A DNA stretch of 59,029 bases from an uncultured Paracoccus sp. (GCA_934533075.1 CAKTBJ010000016.1:1-59029), one strand, 5' to 3'; shown: positions 1 to 7,905, counted from the stretch's first letter. Notes: generated from the sequence alone by a model not told the origin. Program-made: numbers and translations.

Positions 1-57
1 GCTTTGATCGGATATTTGTTCTGTATAGATTCGATGTTTGGTTGAGTGGAGGAATCT

Positions 58-897
58 ATGGCTCGGTCGAGGGTTGGGAAGTATGGAGTATTAAATGTTG
101 TTTCGCAGCCTCATCCCGCAGGTGCTTATAAGCAACTTTTCAACGATGCGGCTGAGAAATCTATAGTGGTTAGCGTGAGGTCTGATAGGTTCGCTCGGCT
201 AGGGAGCGTTACACAAAGCAGGAATTATGTCTTCAGCGGGGTGATCGCATTCTGGACAGAGGTCGACCCTAACGGGAAGGCCATAAGAAAATCTGACTTG
301 CAACAATCTGCCTTGGCGGATTTGGGGGTTTCCCTGCCGGAGGGTATCGGCTTCAATTCAAGAATATTTGCATACTCTTTTAATGAAAAGACGCATAAAT
401 TATTTGTTCAGACAAAAAATGACTACGGCGACGTGGTCTCCATTCATTCATTGAGGGTGGCATTTGAGGCGCTGCTTAGAGAAGCTCTTCCTAGGGAATG
501 GGATAGTGTAAACGTTCACTTGGAGACGGCCAGCGACGCCTTGGAGAGGGTAATTTCTTTGCCAGTTATTACCAAGATCAGGGTTGTGGTCTATCGTCCT
601 AATCCAGATAATATCGATGAACTTGTTGAGCGCAAAGTTCGAGAGCTTGAGCAGGGGAATATTTCCCGGCTAAAAACCATTGCGAATAAAGCCAAGGGTG
701 CATCTACGCTCAAACTTGTGGGTGACCTGCGAGCAGCTGCTGAGCTTGCTCGGGACAATGGTATTGTAGAGGTTAGTGGGAAAGAGGATGGGAGGCGGGT
801 GACCCGAAGCACTGACGAGTATCCGCTAGAAATATCTGAGAAATTGGAGGCGGATCAGACGTCGGCAGTTGTCACAAGAAGGTTGGCGGAGGGATGA
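58..897 (+). CDS. DUF4747-like protein, first gene of a low-GC two-gene module
   Basis: 279 aa, function unknown. The layout resembles the DUF4747 family as I remember it: an N-terminal 'GVLNV...PHPAGAY' stretch, a central beta-rich part, an 'RPNPDN' motif near residue 185 and a charged helical C-terminus rich in Lys and Glu. I chose ATG 58 because GGAGG sits five bases before it; an in-frame GTG lies at 46. The base composition is visibly poorer in GC than everything after 1.5 kb, and codon use is relaxed (many A/T third positions), which suggests recent transfer. The stop overlaps the start of the next gene (ATGA), so the two are translationally coupled. A soluble sensor or nucleic-acid-binding partner for the membrane protein downstream is inference only. 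The family call is from motif memory and needs a profile search. Confidence 0.6.
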   Translation: MARSRVGKYGVLNVVSQPHPAGAYKQLFNDAAEKSIVVSVRSDRFARLGSVTQSRNYVFSGVIAFWTEVDPNGKAIRKSDLQQSALADLGVSLPEGIGFNSRIFAYSFNEKTHKLFVQTKNDYGDVVSIHSLRVAFEALLREALPREWDSVNVHLETASDALERVISLPVITKIRVVVYRPNPDNIDELVERKVRELEQGNISRLKTIANKAKGASTLKLVGDLRAAAELARDNGIVEVSGKEDGRRVTRSTDEYPLEISEKLEADQTSAVVTRRLAEG

Positions 898-1367
898 GAT
901 TCCCGTCGCTGGCTGTGTATTGGGCACAATATGGAGGACTCTCGGCTCTGCTGTCATCGCCTTATTGGTGGTTTTCTGCTATATTTACCCTAGCTGTGAA
1001 CTTCATGGCCAGCTCGCAGGAGTTAGTTGCATTTCGATCTGTGCAAATATCGCTTTTGCCGAGCATGCTGGCGTTTTCGCTTGGCGCATTTACGGTTCTC
1101 TTGGTCGTGCCAGTTAATGGTGGGATGCGCCAAGTTTGGGGGGTTGGAGAAAGAGAATCTTTTTATATGAAGGTTGTTGCTGCGATGTTCCACTTTATAG
1201 TTGTGCAGTTTTTCGCTCTAATTTTTGCGATATTTGGGTTTTTTGTTGAGTTGTCTGCTTGGGATTTAATTACCGTGCTTCTGACTGTTTATGCAATGAC
1301 GTGTGGAATGGCCACGGCGGTCATTCTGCTTGGTTTGGCTCGAATAAGAAACGCCAGTAGAGAATAG
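894..1367 (+). CDS. Small multi-span membrane protein, second gene of the low-GC module
   Basis: 157 aa, not recognised by family. Four hydrophobic segments are visible at roughly residues 20-38, 50-72, 92-118 and 123-147, so it is probably a four-helix inner-membrane protein with a short charged tail ending in Arg/Glu residues. It starts inside the stop codon of the DUF4747-like gene (ATGA), shares that gene's low GC, and has no obvious partner downstream. A soluble protein of unknown function coupled to a small 4-TM protein is a common plan in phage-defence pairs such as Kiwa (KwaA 4-TM, KwaB DUF4868), but there is no recognisable sequence link. Toxic membrane effector is a hypothesis; a transporter accessory is possible. 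Confidence 0.6.
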   Translation: MRFPSLAVYWAQYGGLSALLSSPYWWFSAIFTLAVNFMASSQELVAFRSVQISLLPSMLAFSLGAFTVLLVVPVNGGMRQVWGVGERESFYMKVVAAMFHFIVVQFFALIFAIFGFFVELSAWDLITVLLTVYAMTCGMATAVILLGLARIRNASRE

Positions 1368-1521
1368 AACGCATAAATACCTCATGCTTCCACCATATGT
1401 AACACAGATATCCGGTCGGGTCTGCTAAAATACTCTTTAGGACGGACGCTCTGCTTGAGCTAACCGTGCTGTATGCTGATGAATGGCTGATCGCTCCTGA
1501 GGTTTACATCGGTGCCCCGCT

Positions 1522-1704
1522 TTACTGCGCCGGCGCCGGCGTCGGATTCGTCACCCCGCCCGCCTGCGGTGTCCCACTCCGCGCGGCTTCGCTTTGCAGC
1601 GCCCAGCCGGCGTTCTGGAGGTCGCGGCCGGCGCCGGCGATGGTGTTGCAGGCCGACAGCGCGAAAGCCGCCAGCACGGGGCCGAGAAGGGTCATGCGGA
1701 TCAT
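1522..1704 (-). CDS. Entericidin-type small lipoprotein
   Basis: 60 aa. A short basic N-terminus, a hydrophobic stretch and a lipobox LSAC give a lipid-anchored cysteine at about residue 19, followed by 'NTIAGAGRDLQNAG', the classic entericidin A/B pattern (short amphipathic helix after the lipid anchor). Members are small envelope lipoproteins; in E. coli they form an antidote/toxin pair linked to stationary-phase lysis. The start at 1704 is set by GGAGAG seven bases upstream; a longer reading frame back to 1890 has no family match. The C-terminus is Pro/Ala/Thr-rich. It is transcribed away from vgrG, so the two probably do not share a promoter. Only one copy is present here. Confidence 0.85.
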   Translation of the reverse strand: MIRMTLLGPVLAAFALSACNTIAGAGRDLQNAGWALQSEAARSGTPQAGGVTNPTPAPAQ

Positions 1705-1937
1705 CACAGGTCTCTCCGTTTGCGGGGGCGGGCGGGGCCGCTTTGCTTTCTGATGCGATATAACGCCCGCCTTGTCACGGGGCGAGTGCCGATTATTCGT
1801 CTCGGCCCGCGCGAAATCGCCGCCGCCAGGTCCCCGGACCCCAACGTCACAAGCGGAACCGGCATGGATTTTGCGTCGTTGCACCCGCAATCGTGATATT
1901 CTGCCGCCATCGCGCGCGCGACGAGGGAGGGAACAGG

Positions 1938-4367
1938 ATGCCCAGCTTCAGGCAGGAGGGCCGGATCGGCCGGCTGGAAACGGTGCTCGGTCCCGACAAG
2001 CTGGTGCTGCTGCGCTTTCGCGGCACGGAATTCCTTAACGAGCTGTTCACCTGGCAGGTCGAGGCACTCTCGGAAAACCCAGATGTGGAGATGAACGCCC
2101 TGCTGGGCACCCATGCCACCGTCACCATCGACGCCGAGGAGCAGCGCCATTTCGACGGCATCGTCACCCATATCCGCCAACTGGGCACGGGCGAGAACGG
2201 CAACCGCCACGACCTGACCCTGCGACCGTGGTTCTGGCTGGCCTCGCGCCGGCGGAACCAGCGGATTTTCCACGAAAAGACCGTGGTGCAGATCGTGCAG
2301 GAGGTGCTGGCGGCCTATGCCGGCCTCGGCAGCCCCGCGCTGGAGGTTCAGCTGACCGGCGACTATCCGGTGCTGGAATATACCGTGCAGTATCGCGAAT
2401 CCGACCTGGACTTCGTGCGCCGGCAGCTGGAGCGCCACGGCATCAGCTTCCATTTCCGCCACAGCCCCGGCAACCATGTGCTGATCCTCAGCGACGACGT
2501 GACCACCCATCACGACATCGGCACGCGCGAGATCCTGCCCTACGACGCCCATCACAAGGCCGAGCGCGAACATTTCTGGACATGGGAGCCGGAGCGCCAC
2601 CTGACCACCGGCGCGGTGCGGCTGACCGACTACAACTTCAAGACCCCGATGGCGGCGATGGAGGTGGATCGCGAGGGCGATGCCAGCCACGCCTGGGGCA
2701 AGATCGAAAGCTTCGACTATCCGGGCGATTACCTCGATCAGGGGCGCGGCAGGCAGGTCGTCGGCCTGCGTGTCCAGCGCGAGCGGGGCGAGGACCTGCG
2801 CTTCCGGGCCGAGGGCGATTGCGTCTCGCTGGGGGCGGGGATGCGGGTCTCGGCCCGGCCCAATGCCGGGGCGGATGCGTTCGTGGTGCTGAAGGCCAGC
2901 TACGACTTTGCCAGCGAATCCTACGGCACCGGTCCCGGCAGCGACAACGGCTATGCCTTTGCCGGCGCCTGGTCGGTGATGCCCGTCACCGCGCCGATGA
3001 TGCCGCCGCGCATCACCCCGATGCCGGTGGTGCAGGGGCCGCAGACGGCGATGGTGGTCGGCAGCGGGGAAATCGACTGCGACCAGTATGGCCGCATTCT
3101 GGTGCGCTTCCACTGGGACCTGAACGGCGCCCATTCCATGCGCTGCCGGGTCAGCCAGAACTGGGCCGGCCTCGGCTGGGGCGGCATGATCATCCCGCGC
3201 ATCGGCATGGAGGTGATCGTCGAATTCCTGGAGGGCGATCCCGACAAGCCGCTGGTCACCGGCAACGTCTTCAACGGCAAGAACAACCCGCCTTACCCGC
3301 TGCCCGATCACAAGACCAAGGCGGTCTGGCGGTCCAAGACCCATCAGGGGCAGGGCTTCAACGAGATTTCCTTCGAGGATCAGGTCGGGCAGGAGAACAT
3401 CGCCCTGCACGCCCAGAAGGACCAGACGCTGAAGGTGCTGCACAACCGCATGAAGCGGGTGGACAACGACCAGATCGAAAGCGTCGGCAGCCACAAGTCG
3501 ATCGAGGTCGGCGGCAACCATCAGGAGCGTATCGGCGGCGCCATGAACCTGACCGTCGGCGGCAACAGCGGCGCCCTGGTGGCGGCGCTGGCCGGGATCG
3601 CCGGGCGCTCGGTCGCGGACGCGCTGACCACGGCCGGCGAGGCCGGCGACGGCGCCATCCCGGCCTTCCTCGCCTCGCTGGTGCCGGTGGCCACGGCGGG
3701 CGAGACGGGTTCCATGCCGCTGATCGCGGCCTTCGACCAGGCCGGCCAGCATGCCGCCGTGGCGGGGGCCGAGCAGATCAGGACCGGCACCGCCCTCGGT
3801 GGCGCCCTGGCCGGGGTGCTGCCGATGTCGGGGGTGCTGACCACCACCATCGAGAAATTCCAGGTCGATACCATCGGCCTGGCCCGGACCGAGCAGATCG
3901 GGCTGTTCAAGAACACGATGGTCGGCATGGTGCAGAACAGCCTGGTCGGCGCCAAGCAGTTCACCAAGATCGGCAAGGAACAGCATCTCAAGGTCGGCGA
4001 GAAGCAGTTCACCGAGGTGGGCGAGGAGCAGCGCCTGAGGGTCGGCAGGACCAGGACCGTCGATGTCGGCGAGGAATACACCACGCATTCCGGCAAGCGT
4101 TCGGCGCATTCCTCCGGCAAGCTGTTCGAGATTTCCGCCGAGGAGAAGTTCGAGGGCACCGCCAAGGTCTGGGAGATCAAGGCGGACGACAAGCTGCTGA
4201 TCTCGGCCCCCGGCGGCTATGTCGAGATCAGCAAGTCCGGCGTGCGCATCCGCGGCCTGCGCGTGCAGATCGAGGGCAACATGATCGACTTCAAGAGCGG
4301 CGGGCCGGGCGAAGGTTCGAAATGCATGCGCGCGATGGCGAAATCCGCGACCCCCTTCGTGCTGTAG
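1938..4367 (+). CDS. vgrG: Type VI secretion tip protein VgrG (TssI)
   Basis: 809 aa. VgrG forms the trimeric spike at the tip of the T6SS tube and carries effectors into target cells. The N-terminal part (about 1-380) is gp27-like, with the family pattern 'FLNELFTWQVEAL' and 'YRESDLDFVRRQLE'. The OB-fold (about 380-450) shows 'GRILVRFHWD', 'NWAGLGWGG' and 'VEFLEGDPDKPL'. A gp5-like beta-helix follows (about 500-730) with repeated 'VGxxQ' turns. Unusually, the helix is split at about 543-637 by a hydrophobic Ala/Gly-rich segment. The start at 1938 is chosen for GAGGGAGGG upstream; the frame extends back to 1893 without a ribosome site. No T6SS sheath, tube or baseplate genes are in the window, so this is a satellite vgrG cluster fed by a main cluster elsewhere. 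Confidence 0.95.
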   Translation: MPSFRQEGRIGRLETVLGPDKLVLLRFRGTEFLNELFTWQVEALSENPDVEMNALLGTHATVTIDAEEQRHFDGIVTHIRQLGTGENGNRHDLTLRPWFWLASRRRNQRIFHEKTVVQIVQEVLAAYAGLGSPALEVQLTGDYPVLEYTVQYRESDLDFVRRQLERHGISFHFRHSPGNHVLILSDDVTTHHDIGTREILPYDAHHKAEREHFWTWEPERHLTTGAVRLTDYNFKTPMAAMEVDREGDASHAWGKIESFDYPGDYLDQGRGRQVVGLRVQRERGEDLRFRAEGDCVSLGAGMRVSARPNAGADAFVVLKASYDFASESYGTGPGSDNGYAFAGAWSVMPVTAPMMPPRITPMPVVQGPQTAMVVGSGEIDCDQYGRILVRFHWDLNGAHSMRCRVSQNWAGLGWGGMIIPRIGMEVIVEFLEGDPDKPLVTGNVFNGKNNPPYPLPDHKTKAVWRSKTHQGQGFNEISFEDQVGQENIALHAQKDQTLKVLHNRMKRVDNDQIESVGSHKSIEVGGNHQERIGGAMNLTVGGNSGALVAALAGIAGRSVADALTTAGEAGDGAIPAFLASLVPVATAGETGSMPLIAAFDQAGQHAAVAGAEQIRTGTALGGALAGVLPMSGVLTTTIEKFQVDTIGLARTEQIGLFKNTMVGMVQNSLVGAKQFTKIGKEQHLKVGEKQFTEVGEEQRLRVGRTRTVDVGEEYTTHSGKRSAHSSGKLFEISAEEKFEGTAKVWEIKADDKLLISAPGGYVEISKSGVRIRGLRVQIEGNMIDFKSGGPGEGSKCMRAMAKSATPFVL

Positions 4368-4379
4368 GGGCGCGGGGCG

Positions 4380-4925
4380 ATGGGCACGCTGGCATGGGAG
4401 GGGGCCAAGGGCGGTGCGCGGCTGGGCGCGGTCCTGTGCGCCGGCAGCGGGCCGGGTGCGCTGGCCTGCGCCGCTGTCGGCGGGGTGCTGGGCGCGGGCA
4501 TCCTGTGGCTGGGCGGCAAGGCGGTGGCTGCCATCGCCGGCGCCGACGATGCCGCCGAGCAGGACCTTTCCGGCGCGCAGGTGGATGTGTGCTCGACCTG
4601 CCCGCCGCCGCCGGAATGCGGGCCGCTGAACGACAGGATTCGCCAGACACGCAACGAGCTGGAGGAACGTTATCGCGACATGCTGATCGACGAGAAGGAC
4701 CTCTACAATCTTGCATTCGAGGAGAGCAATCCGCTTTATATCGACGGCGTTCGGATCGGCAGCTGGCAGGGCCATGTCCGGCAGTTCAGGCAGAAGCAGG
4801 CCAATCTGCGGCGAAACACGGCCAGGGCGCGGGAACTGGGCTGTCCGCTCCAGACCCCGGATGCCGATCGTTGGGGCAGCCGCGACGCGCCCACCCGCCC
4901 GGCGCGGGTCTATAGGGGGAGATGA
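4380..4925 (+). CDS. Candidate T6SS effector 1 (hydrophobic N-terminal module plus toxin-like C-terminus)
   Basis: 181 aa. Residues 11-54 are a Gly/Ala-rich hydrophobic stretch with 'VLCAG' and 'ALACA'; an acidic 'DDAAEQDL' and a CxxC (71-74) follow. The C-terminal half (about 80-155) is charged and helical, with a 'W-x-GH-x3-F-x3-Q-x2-LR' pattern and a final 'GC', which I associate with toxin C-terminal domains of polymorphic toxins (Ntox16-like, from memory). It lies 12 bases after vgrG and directly before a small acidic protein, the usual effector/immunity layout. The N-terminal module recurs in the second candidate effector at 6465. Activity (nuclease or other) cannot be told from sequence. 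Confidence 0.65.
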   Translation: MGTLAWEGAKGGARLGAVLCAGSGPGALACAAVGGVLGAGILWLGGKAVAAIAGADDAAEQDLSGAQVDVCSTCPPPPECGPLNDRIRQTRNELEERYRDMLIDEKDLYNLAFEESNPLYIDGVRIGSWQGHVRQFRQKQANLRRNTARARELGCPLQTPDADRWGSRDAPTRPARVYRGR

Positions 4926-4927
4926 CG

Positions 4928-5308
4928 ATGGATGCTCGGGACATCACCCGGCTGACCGATGCTTTCCAGGCCGAGCTGGAGGCCCTGAACGGCGGTATCT
5001 GGAAGGCCGCGTTCAGCGAATTGCAGATGCCGTATAACGAGTTCGCCATCTGGATTCTGCTTTATGAGGACAGCGACCTGACCGAGGTTCACAAGACCTT
5101 TCAGGCCGTGATCTCGCCGCTTCTGCCCCGGATCGAGCCGCTCCACGCCGCCGTTTCCTATCTGCTGATCGCCGACGGGATCGAGACGCAGGTGGATTTC
5201 CTCGATACCAATGCCGAGATCATGGAGGAGGGGCGCATCCTGGGCGACATGCCGATGGTCCTCGGGCCGGCGGAGGGGGTGTTCAGCGGCATGGATTCGC
5301 GGCGCTGA
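4928..5308 (+). CDS. Putative immunity protein for effector 1
   Basis: 126 aa, small and acidic, no family recognised. It follows the effector candidate at once. I prefer ATG 4928 because AGGGGGAG ends six bases before it; ATG 4922, overlapping the effector stop, is only one base from that site. The sequence is alpha-helical with no signal peptide or transmembrane segment, so it should act in the cytoplasm, which would suit a cytoplasmic toxin target. The call rests entirely on position (between toxin candidate and adaptor) and on size and charge. A general chaperone for the effector is the main alternative. Confidence 0.5.
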   Translation: MDARDITRLTDAFQAELEALNGGIWKAAFSELQMPYNEFAIWILLYEDSDLTEVHKTFQAVISPLLPRIEPLHAAVSYLLIADGIETQVDFLDTNAEIMEEGRILGDMPMVLGPAEGVFSGMDSRR

Positions 5309-5325
5309 CGCAGGGTTTTTCAGGT

Positions 5326-5354
5326 TTGCCGGGAACCGGGCGATCTGCCAACCT
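5326..5354 (+). promoter_or_regulatory. Predicted promoter before the DUF4123 adaptor, shared element with the PAAR gene
   Basis: -35 TTGCCG (5326-5331), 17-base spacer, -10 CAACCT (5349-5354). The first 15 bases, TTGCCGGGAACCGGG, are identical to the element at 7826 in front of the PAAR gene, and the spacing to the -10-like hexamer is the same. Confidence 0.5.
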
Positions 5355-5401
5355 GTTCCGGCGAATGCGACGGGTTTCGGGGCCGCTCGGGGAGGGGCGC
5401 G

Positions 5402-6463
5402 ATGGAACAGGACGATCCGTGGATGCAGACCGGCGCGGCCAAGCCGGGCGAAGCGGCCGGGCAGGGGGCCGGCCCCGGCGCGGGGCAGGCGGCGCCCGGC
5501 TTTCAGGATGCCGTCCTCGCGGCGGCGCAGGCGGGCGGGATGTTCGCCGTTCTGGACGGGGCGCAGTTCGACGACCTGCCGCGGGCGCTGCTGATGGGGG
5601 ATTTCGCGGCGCGCCCGCTCTATCTGGACCGGGGCGAGAACAACCCCGAGCAGGTCGTCACCGCCCCGCATCTGGTCCGGCTGGACGAGCGCGGCGCGCG
5701 CGGCGACGGCCGCCCGCCCGAGGCCGTGGTCCCGGCGCTGTTCGCGCTGATCGGGGATCGCCCGGCCGCCGTGTTCTGGCGCTGCGCCGGCGGCGAGGAC
5801 ATGCTGTATAAGCATCTGCGCGGCATCAACATGGTGCTTTATCCCCGCGCCGCGCTGGCCGAACCGCCGGCCCCGCCACCCGCGGAGGCAGCCGAACCCG
5901 TGCCGGACAGCCATGTCCGGGTGATCTTCCGCCATGCCGATGCCAATGTGATGGCGCAGACCCTGCCGGCGATGGATGCAGCGGAACTGGCGCGGTTCTA
6001 CGGCCCGGCGGATTGCCTGTTCTTTGCCCCGGAAGCCGACTGGTCGGGCGGGCATCCGTGGTTGCAGGCCCCGCGCCCCGGCGACCTGCCGGAGCCGCCG
6101 CGCGGGGCGCTGACCCTCTCGATGGCGACGGTCGAGCGGATGCAGGGCCTCCGCCAGGCCTATCACCGCCGCCGCATCTCGACCTATCTGCGCAAGGTGG
6201 CGCCCGAGCATACGCGGGAGATGGACGACAAGGCGCTGGACGCGGCGACGGCGGGCTTCATGGCCGAGGCGAAGGGCTATGGCGTGCGCAGCGAATCGGC
6301 GATGGGACGGTGGAGCTATCTGCAACTGCTGACGGGGGGACAGATGGGCCAGCAACCGGCGGTGACGGATTACCTTGTGAAGGGCGATGCCACCAAGACG
6401 GCCGACCAGCGGGTGCGCGACCTGATGCACATGGCCGCCTTCCGCGCCGCGGTGGGAGGCTGA
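5402..6463 (+). CDS. DUF4123-domain T6SS effector adaptor
   Basis: 353 aa. DUF4123 proteins (Tap/TEC) are cytoplasmic chaperones that load a given effector onto VgrG. The N-terminal 35 residues are Gly/Ala/Pro-rich and probably disordered. The DUF4123 core spans about residues 40-240 and is recognised from 'GQAAPGFQDAVLAAAQ...FAVLDGAQF', 'AAVFWRCAGGEDMLYKHLR' and 'HVRVIFRHADANVM...LPAMD...RFYGPADCLFFAPEA'. A helical tail of about 100 residues with many Arg/Lys follows. The start at 5402 has GGGGAGG upstream. It sits between the two effector/immunity candidate pairs and one base ahead of effector 2, so it most likely loads effector 2, perhaps both. Confidence 0.85.
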   Translation: MEQDDPWMQTGAAKPGEAAGQGAGPGAGQAAPGFQDAVLAAAQAGGMFAVLDGAQFDDLPRALLMGDFAARPLYLDRGENNPEQVVTAPHLVRLDERGARGDGRPPEAVVPALFALIGDRPAAVFWRCAGGEDMLYKHLRGINMVLYPRAALAEPPAPPPAEAAEPVPDSHVRVIFRHADANVMAQTLPAMDAAELARFYGPADCLFFAPEADWSGGHPWLQAPRPGDLPEPPRGALTLSMATVERMQGLRQAYHRRRISTYLRKVAPEHTREMDDKALDAATAGFMAEAKGYGVRSESAMGRWSYLQLLTGGQMGQQPAVTDYLVKGDATKTADQRVRDLMHMAAFRAAVGG

Positions 6464-6464
6464 G

Positions 6465-6956
6465 ATGGCGGCGGCGGCCCTTCCCGGCGCTGCGCTCTGC
6501 GCGGGACCGCAGGCCCTGGTCTGCGCCGGCGTGGCCGCCGCCGTGGTCGGCGTCGGGCTGCTGGCCTGGGGCGGGGCCAAGCTTTACGACCACATCATGA
6601 AGGCCGAGGAGGCGGCGGATGAGGACCTCGATTCCACCCCCGACGAGGGCACCTGCGCCAGTTGCGGCGATCGCGTGAAGGAACTGGAGGATGAGGCCAA
6701 TGTCGAGCAGAAGACCAAGGGCAAGACCAGACATGGCGAGAAGACCGGCGGCATGGATCAGGCCGACAAGGATTTCGATTCGCTGAATCCCGACGGTGTG
6801 AAGCCGATCAACACGCAATACGGCCCCGGCCGCACCGGCACCCTGCCGGATGGCCGCAGCGTGACCGTCCGCCCCGGCAGCAGCGACGGCAGGCCGACGC
6901 TGGAAATCCGCAATCCGGGCAACGGTCGCGGCACGGAAATCCGATACAATCCCTGA
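6465..6956 (+). CDS. Candidate T6SS effector 2 (same N-terminal module, different toxin-like C-terminus)
   Basis: 163 aa. Residues 10-40 form a hydrophobic 'ALCAG...ALVCAGV...GLLAWGG' stretch followed by 'KAEEAADEDL' and a CxxC (64-67), closely matching effector 1. The linker (about 70-95) is charged. The C-terminal domain (about 100-163) carries 'YGPGRTGTLPDG', 'VTVRPGSSDGRPTLEI' and a terminal 'TEIRY', a pattern I associate with small RNase-type toxin domains of polymorphic toxins; the exact family is uncertain. It begins one base after the adaptor gene, with GTGGGAGG as ribosome site, and is followed by a putative immunity gene. Toxin call is inference from layout plus motif memory. Confidence 0.65.
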   Translation: MAAAALPGAALCAGPQALVCAGVAAAVVGVGLLAWGGAKLYDHIMKAEEAADEDLDSTPDEGTCASCGDRVKELEDEANVEQKTKGKTRHGEKTGGMDQADKDFDSLNPDGVKPINTQYGPGRTGTLPDGRSVTVRPGSSDGRPTLEIRNPGNGRGTEIRYNP

Positions 6957-6968
6957 ATCGAGGCCATG

Positions 6969-7430
6969 ATGGACGACTTCACTCGCTTCTTTCCCGATGG
7001 CGACATGCTGGACCCGCAGGCGGTGCGCGCGGCAGGGCTGGCGGCGATGCCGCTGCCGGAACTGGCTATCCGTGACGAAATCATCGCCCTTGGCGCCTTG
7101 GCCGGGTCCGGGCCGGTGGTGCTGTGGAACTGGGTGTTCGGCTCGACGCCGCAGGCGCATCCCGACCTGACGCCGCCACAGGCCGCCGGACTGGCCTTTG
7201 AATTGGGCGCCCATGACCTGCTGCTGGCCTATCCCGGCGGGCTGCGGCTGTGGATGCCGGGCGGGCACGAATATTTCGTGCTGTTCGGCCCGCCCCCGCT
7301 GCTGGAGGCGGTGCGGCAGGCGGGCATCTTCGATTATTCCTATGCCGAATATCTGGAGGCGCCGCATCACTCGCCGCGCTCGGTCGAGGTGCTGGCGGAG
7401 ATCGGGCGGCGCTATGACATCAGCGCCTGA
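6969..7430 (+). CDS. Putative immunity protein for effector 2
   Basis: 153 aa, acidic, no signal peptide and no transmembrane segment. No family is recognised; a Trp/Phe-rich core ('VVLWNWVFGS') and a 'DYSYAEYLEAP' motif near residue 120 are visible. I prefer the second of two adjacent ATG codons (6969) because the GAGG before it is better spaced than for 6966. It lies 12 bases after effector 2 and overlaps the next gene by 17 bases, so all are in one transcript. Its place directly after the toxin candidate is the only evidence for the immunity role. Confidence 0.5.
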   Translation: MDDFTRFFPDGDMLDPQAVRAAGLAAMPLPELAIRDEIIALGALAGSGPVVLWNWVFGSTPQAHPDLTPPQAAGLAFELGAHDLLLAYPGGLRLWMPGGHEYFVLFGPPPLLEAVRQAGIFDYSYAEYLEAPHHSPRSVEVLAEIGRRYDISA

Positions 7431-7806
7431 AACCGGGGCGCTGCGGGATTTCGTCGCCGCCTGCGACCTGTTCGACCGGGGCGTGGATGCGATCACCCGC
7501 GACGGAGCGGGGCGGGTGAGGATCGTGCTGGAGATGTTCCATTGCGACGACCCGGAGCGCGCCGACGAGTCGAAGACCTACCGCCGCACCCTGACCTTCC
7601 GCCCGCAGGATGTTGTGCCGGTCGAGGGCAGGCTGTGGCACGAGGGGCCGGGCTGGCTGGGCACCGTGCTGGATTTCGAGGCCGAGGGGAACGCGCAACG
7701 GATGGGTATCGAATGGCGCCGGGTCGGCAGCGACGCCAGCACCTGGACGGCGCTGCCGCTGCGCGGTGCGCCGGTCGCGGTGCATGAGGTGGTGGCTGAT
7801 CGCTGA
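7414..7806 (+). CDS. Small protein of unknown function in the T6SS cargo island
   Basis: 130 aa, not recognised. ATG 7414 lies inside the 3' end of the preceding immunity candidate (17-base overlap), which implies coupled translation. The protein is acidic, predicted beta-rich ('RVRIVLEMFHCDD', 'YRRTLTFRPQDVVPVEGRLWHEG') and soluble. Its place between an immunity candidate and PAAR would suit a second immunity protein or an accessory to effector loading. The upstream part of this reading frame, before 7414, is a shadow of the immunity gene. Confidence 0.55.
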   Translation: MTSAPETGALRDFVAACDLFDRGVDAITRDGAGRVRIVLEMFHCDDPERADESKTYRRTLTFRPQDVVPVEGRLWHEGPGWLGTVLDFEAEGNAQRMGIEWRRVGSDASTWTALPLRGAPVAVHEVVADR

Positions 7807-7825
7807 GTGCGCGAGAACCGCGCGC

Positions 7826-7854
7826 TTGCCGGGAACCGGGGGCGGGGCTATCCT
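7826..7854 (+). promoter_or_regulatory. Predicted promoter before the PAAR gene
   Basis: -35 TTGCCG (7826-7831), 17-base spacer, -10 TATCCT (7849-7854), about 50 bases before the PAAR start. It shares 15 identical bases with the element at 5326, with identical spacing. Confidence 0.55.
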
Positions 7855-7905
7855 GTTGCGGTCGGGACTGCGCCGGAAAATGCGCGTCGGCAAAGGGAGG
7901 CGACG

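Noticed and set aside
1368..1521. Attachment site or tRNA fragment at the right edge of the low-GC module
   Set aside because: No tRNA-like fold, direct repeat or integrase could be found, so there is no support for integration here.
1704..4775. Long minus-strand open frame across vgrG and its neighbour
   Set aside because: A GC-rich shadow: residues are Ala/Gly/His/Arg-rich, without any family motif, and it opposes the clear VgrG frame.
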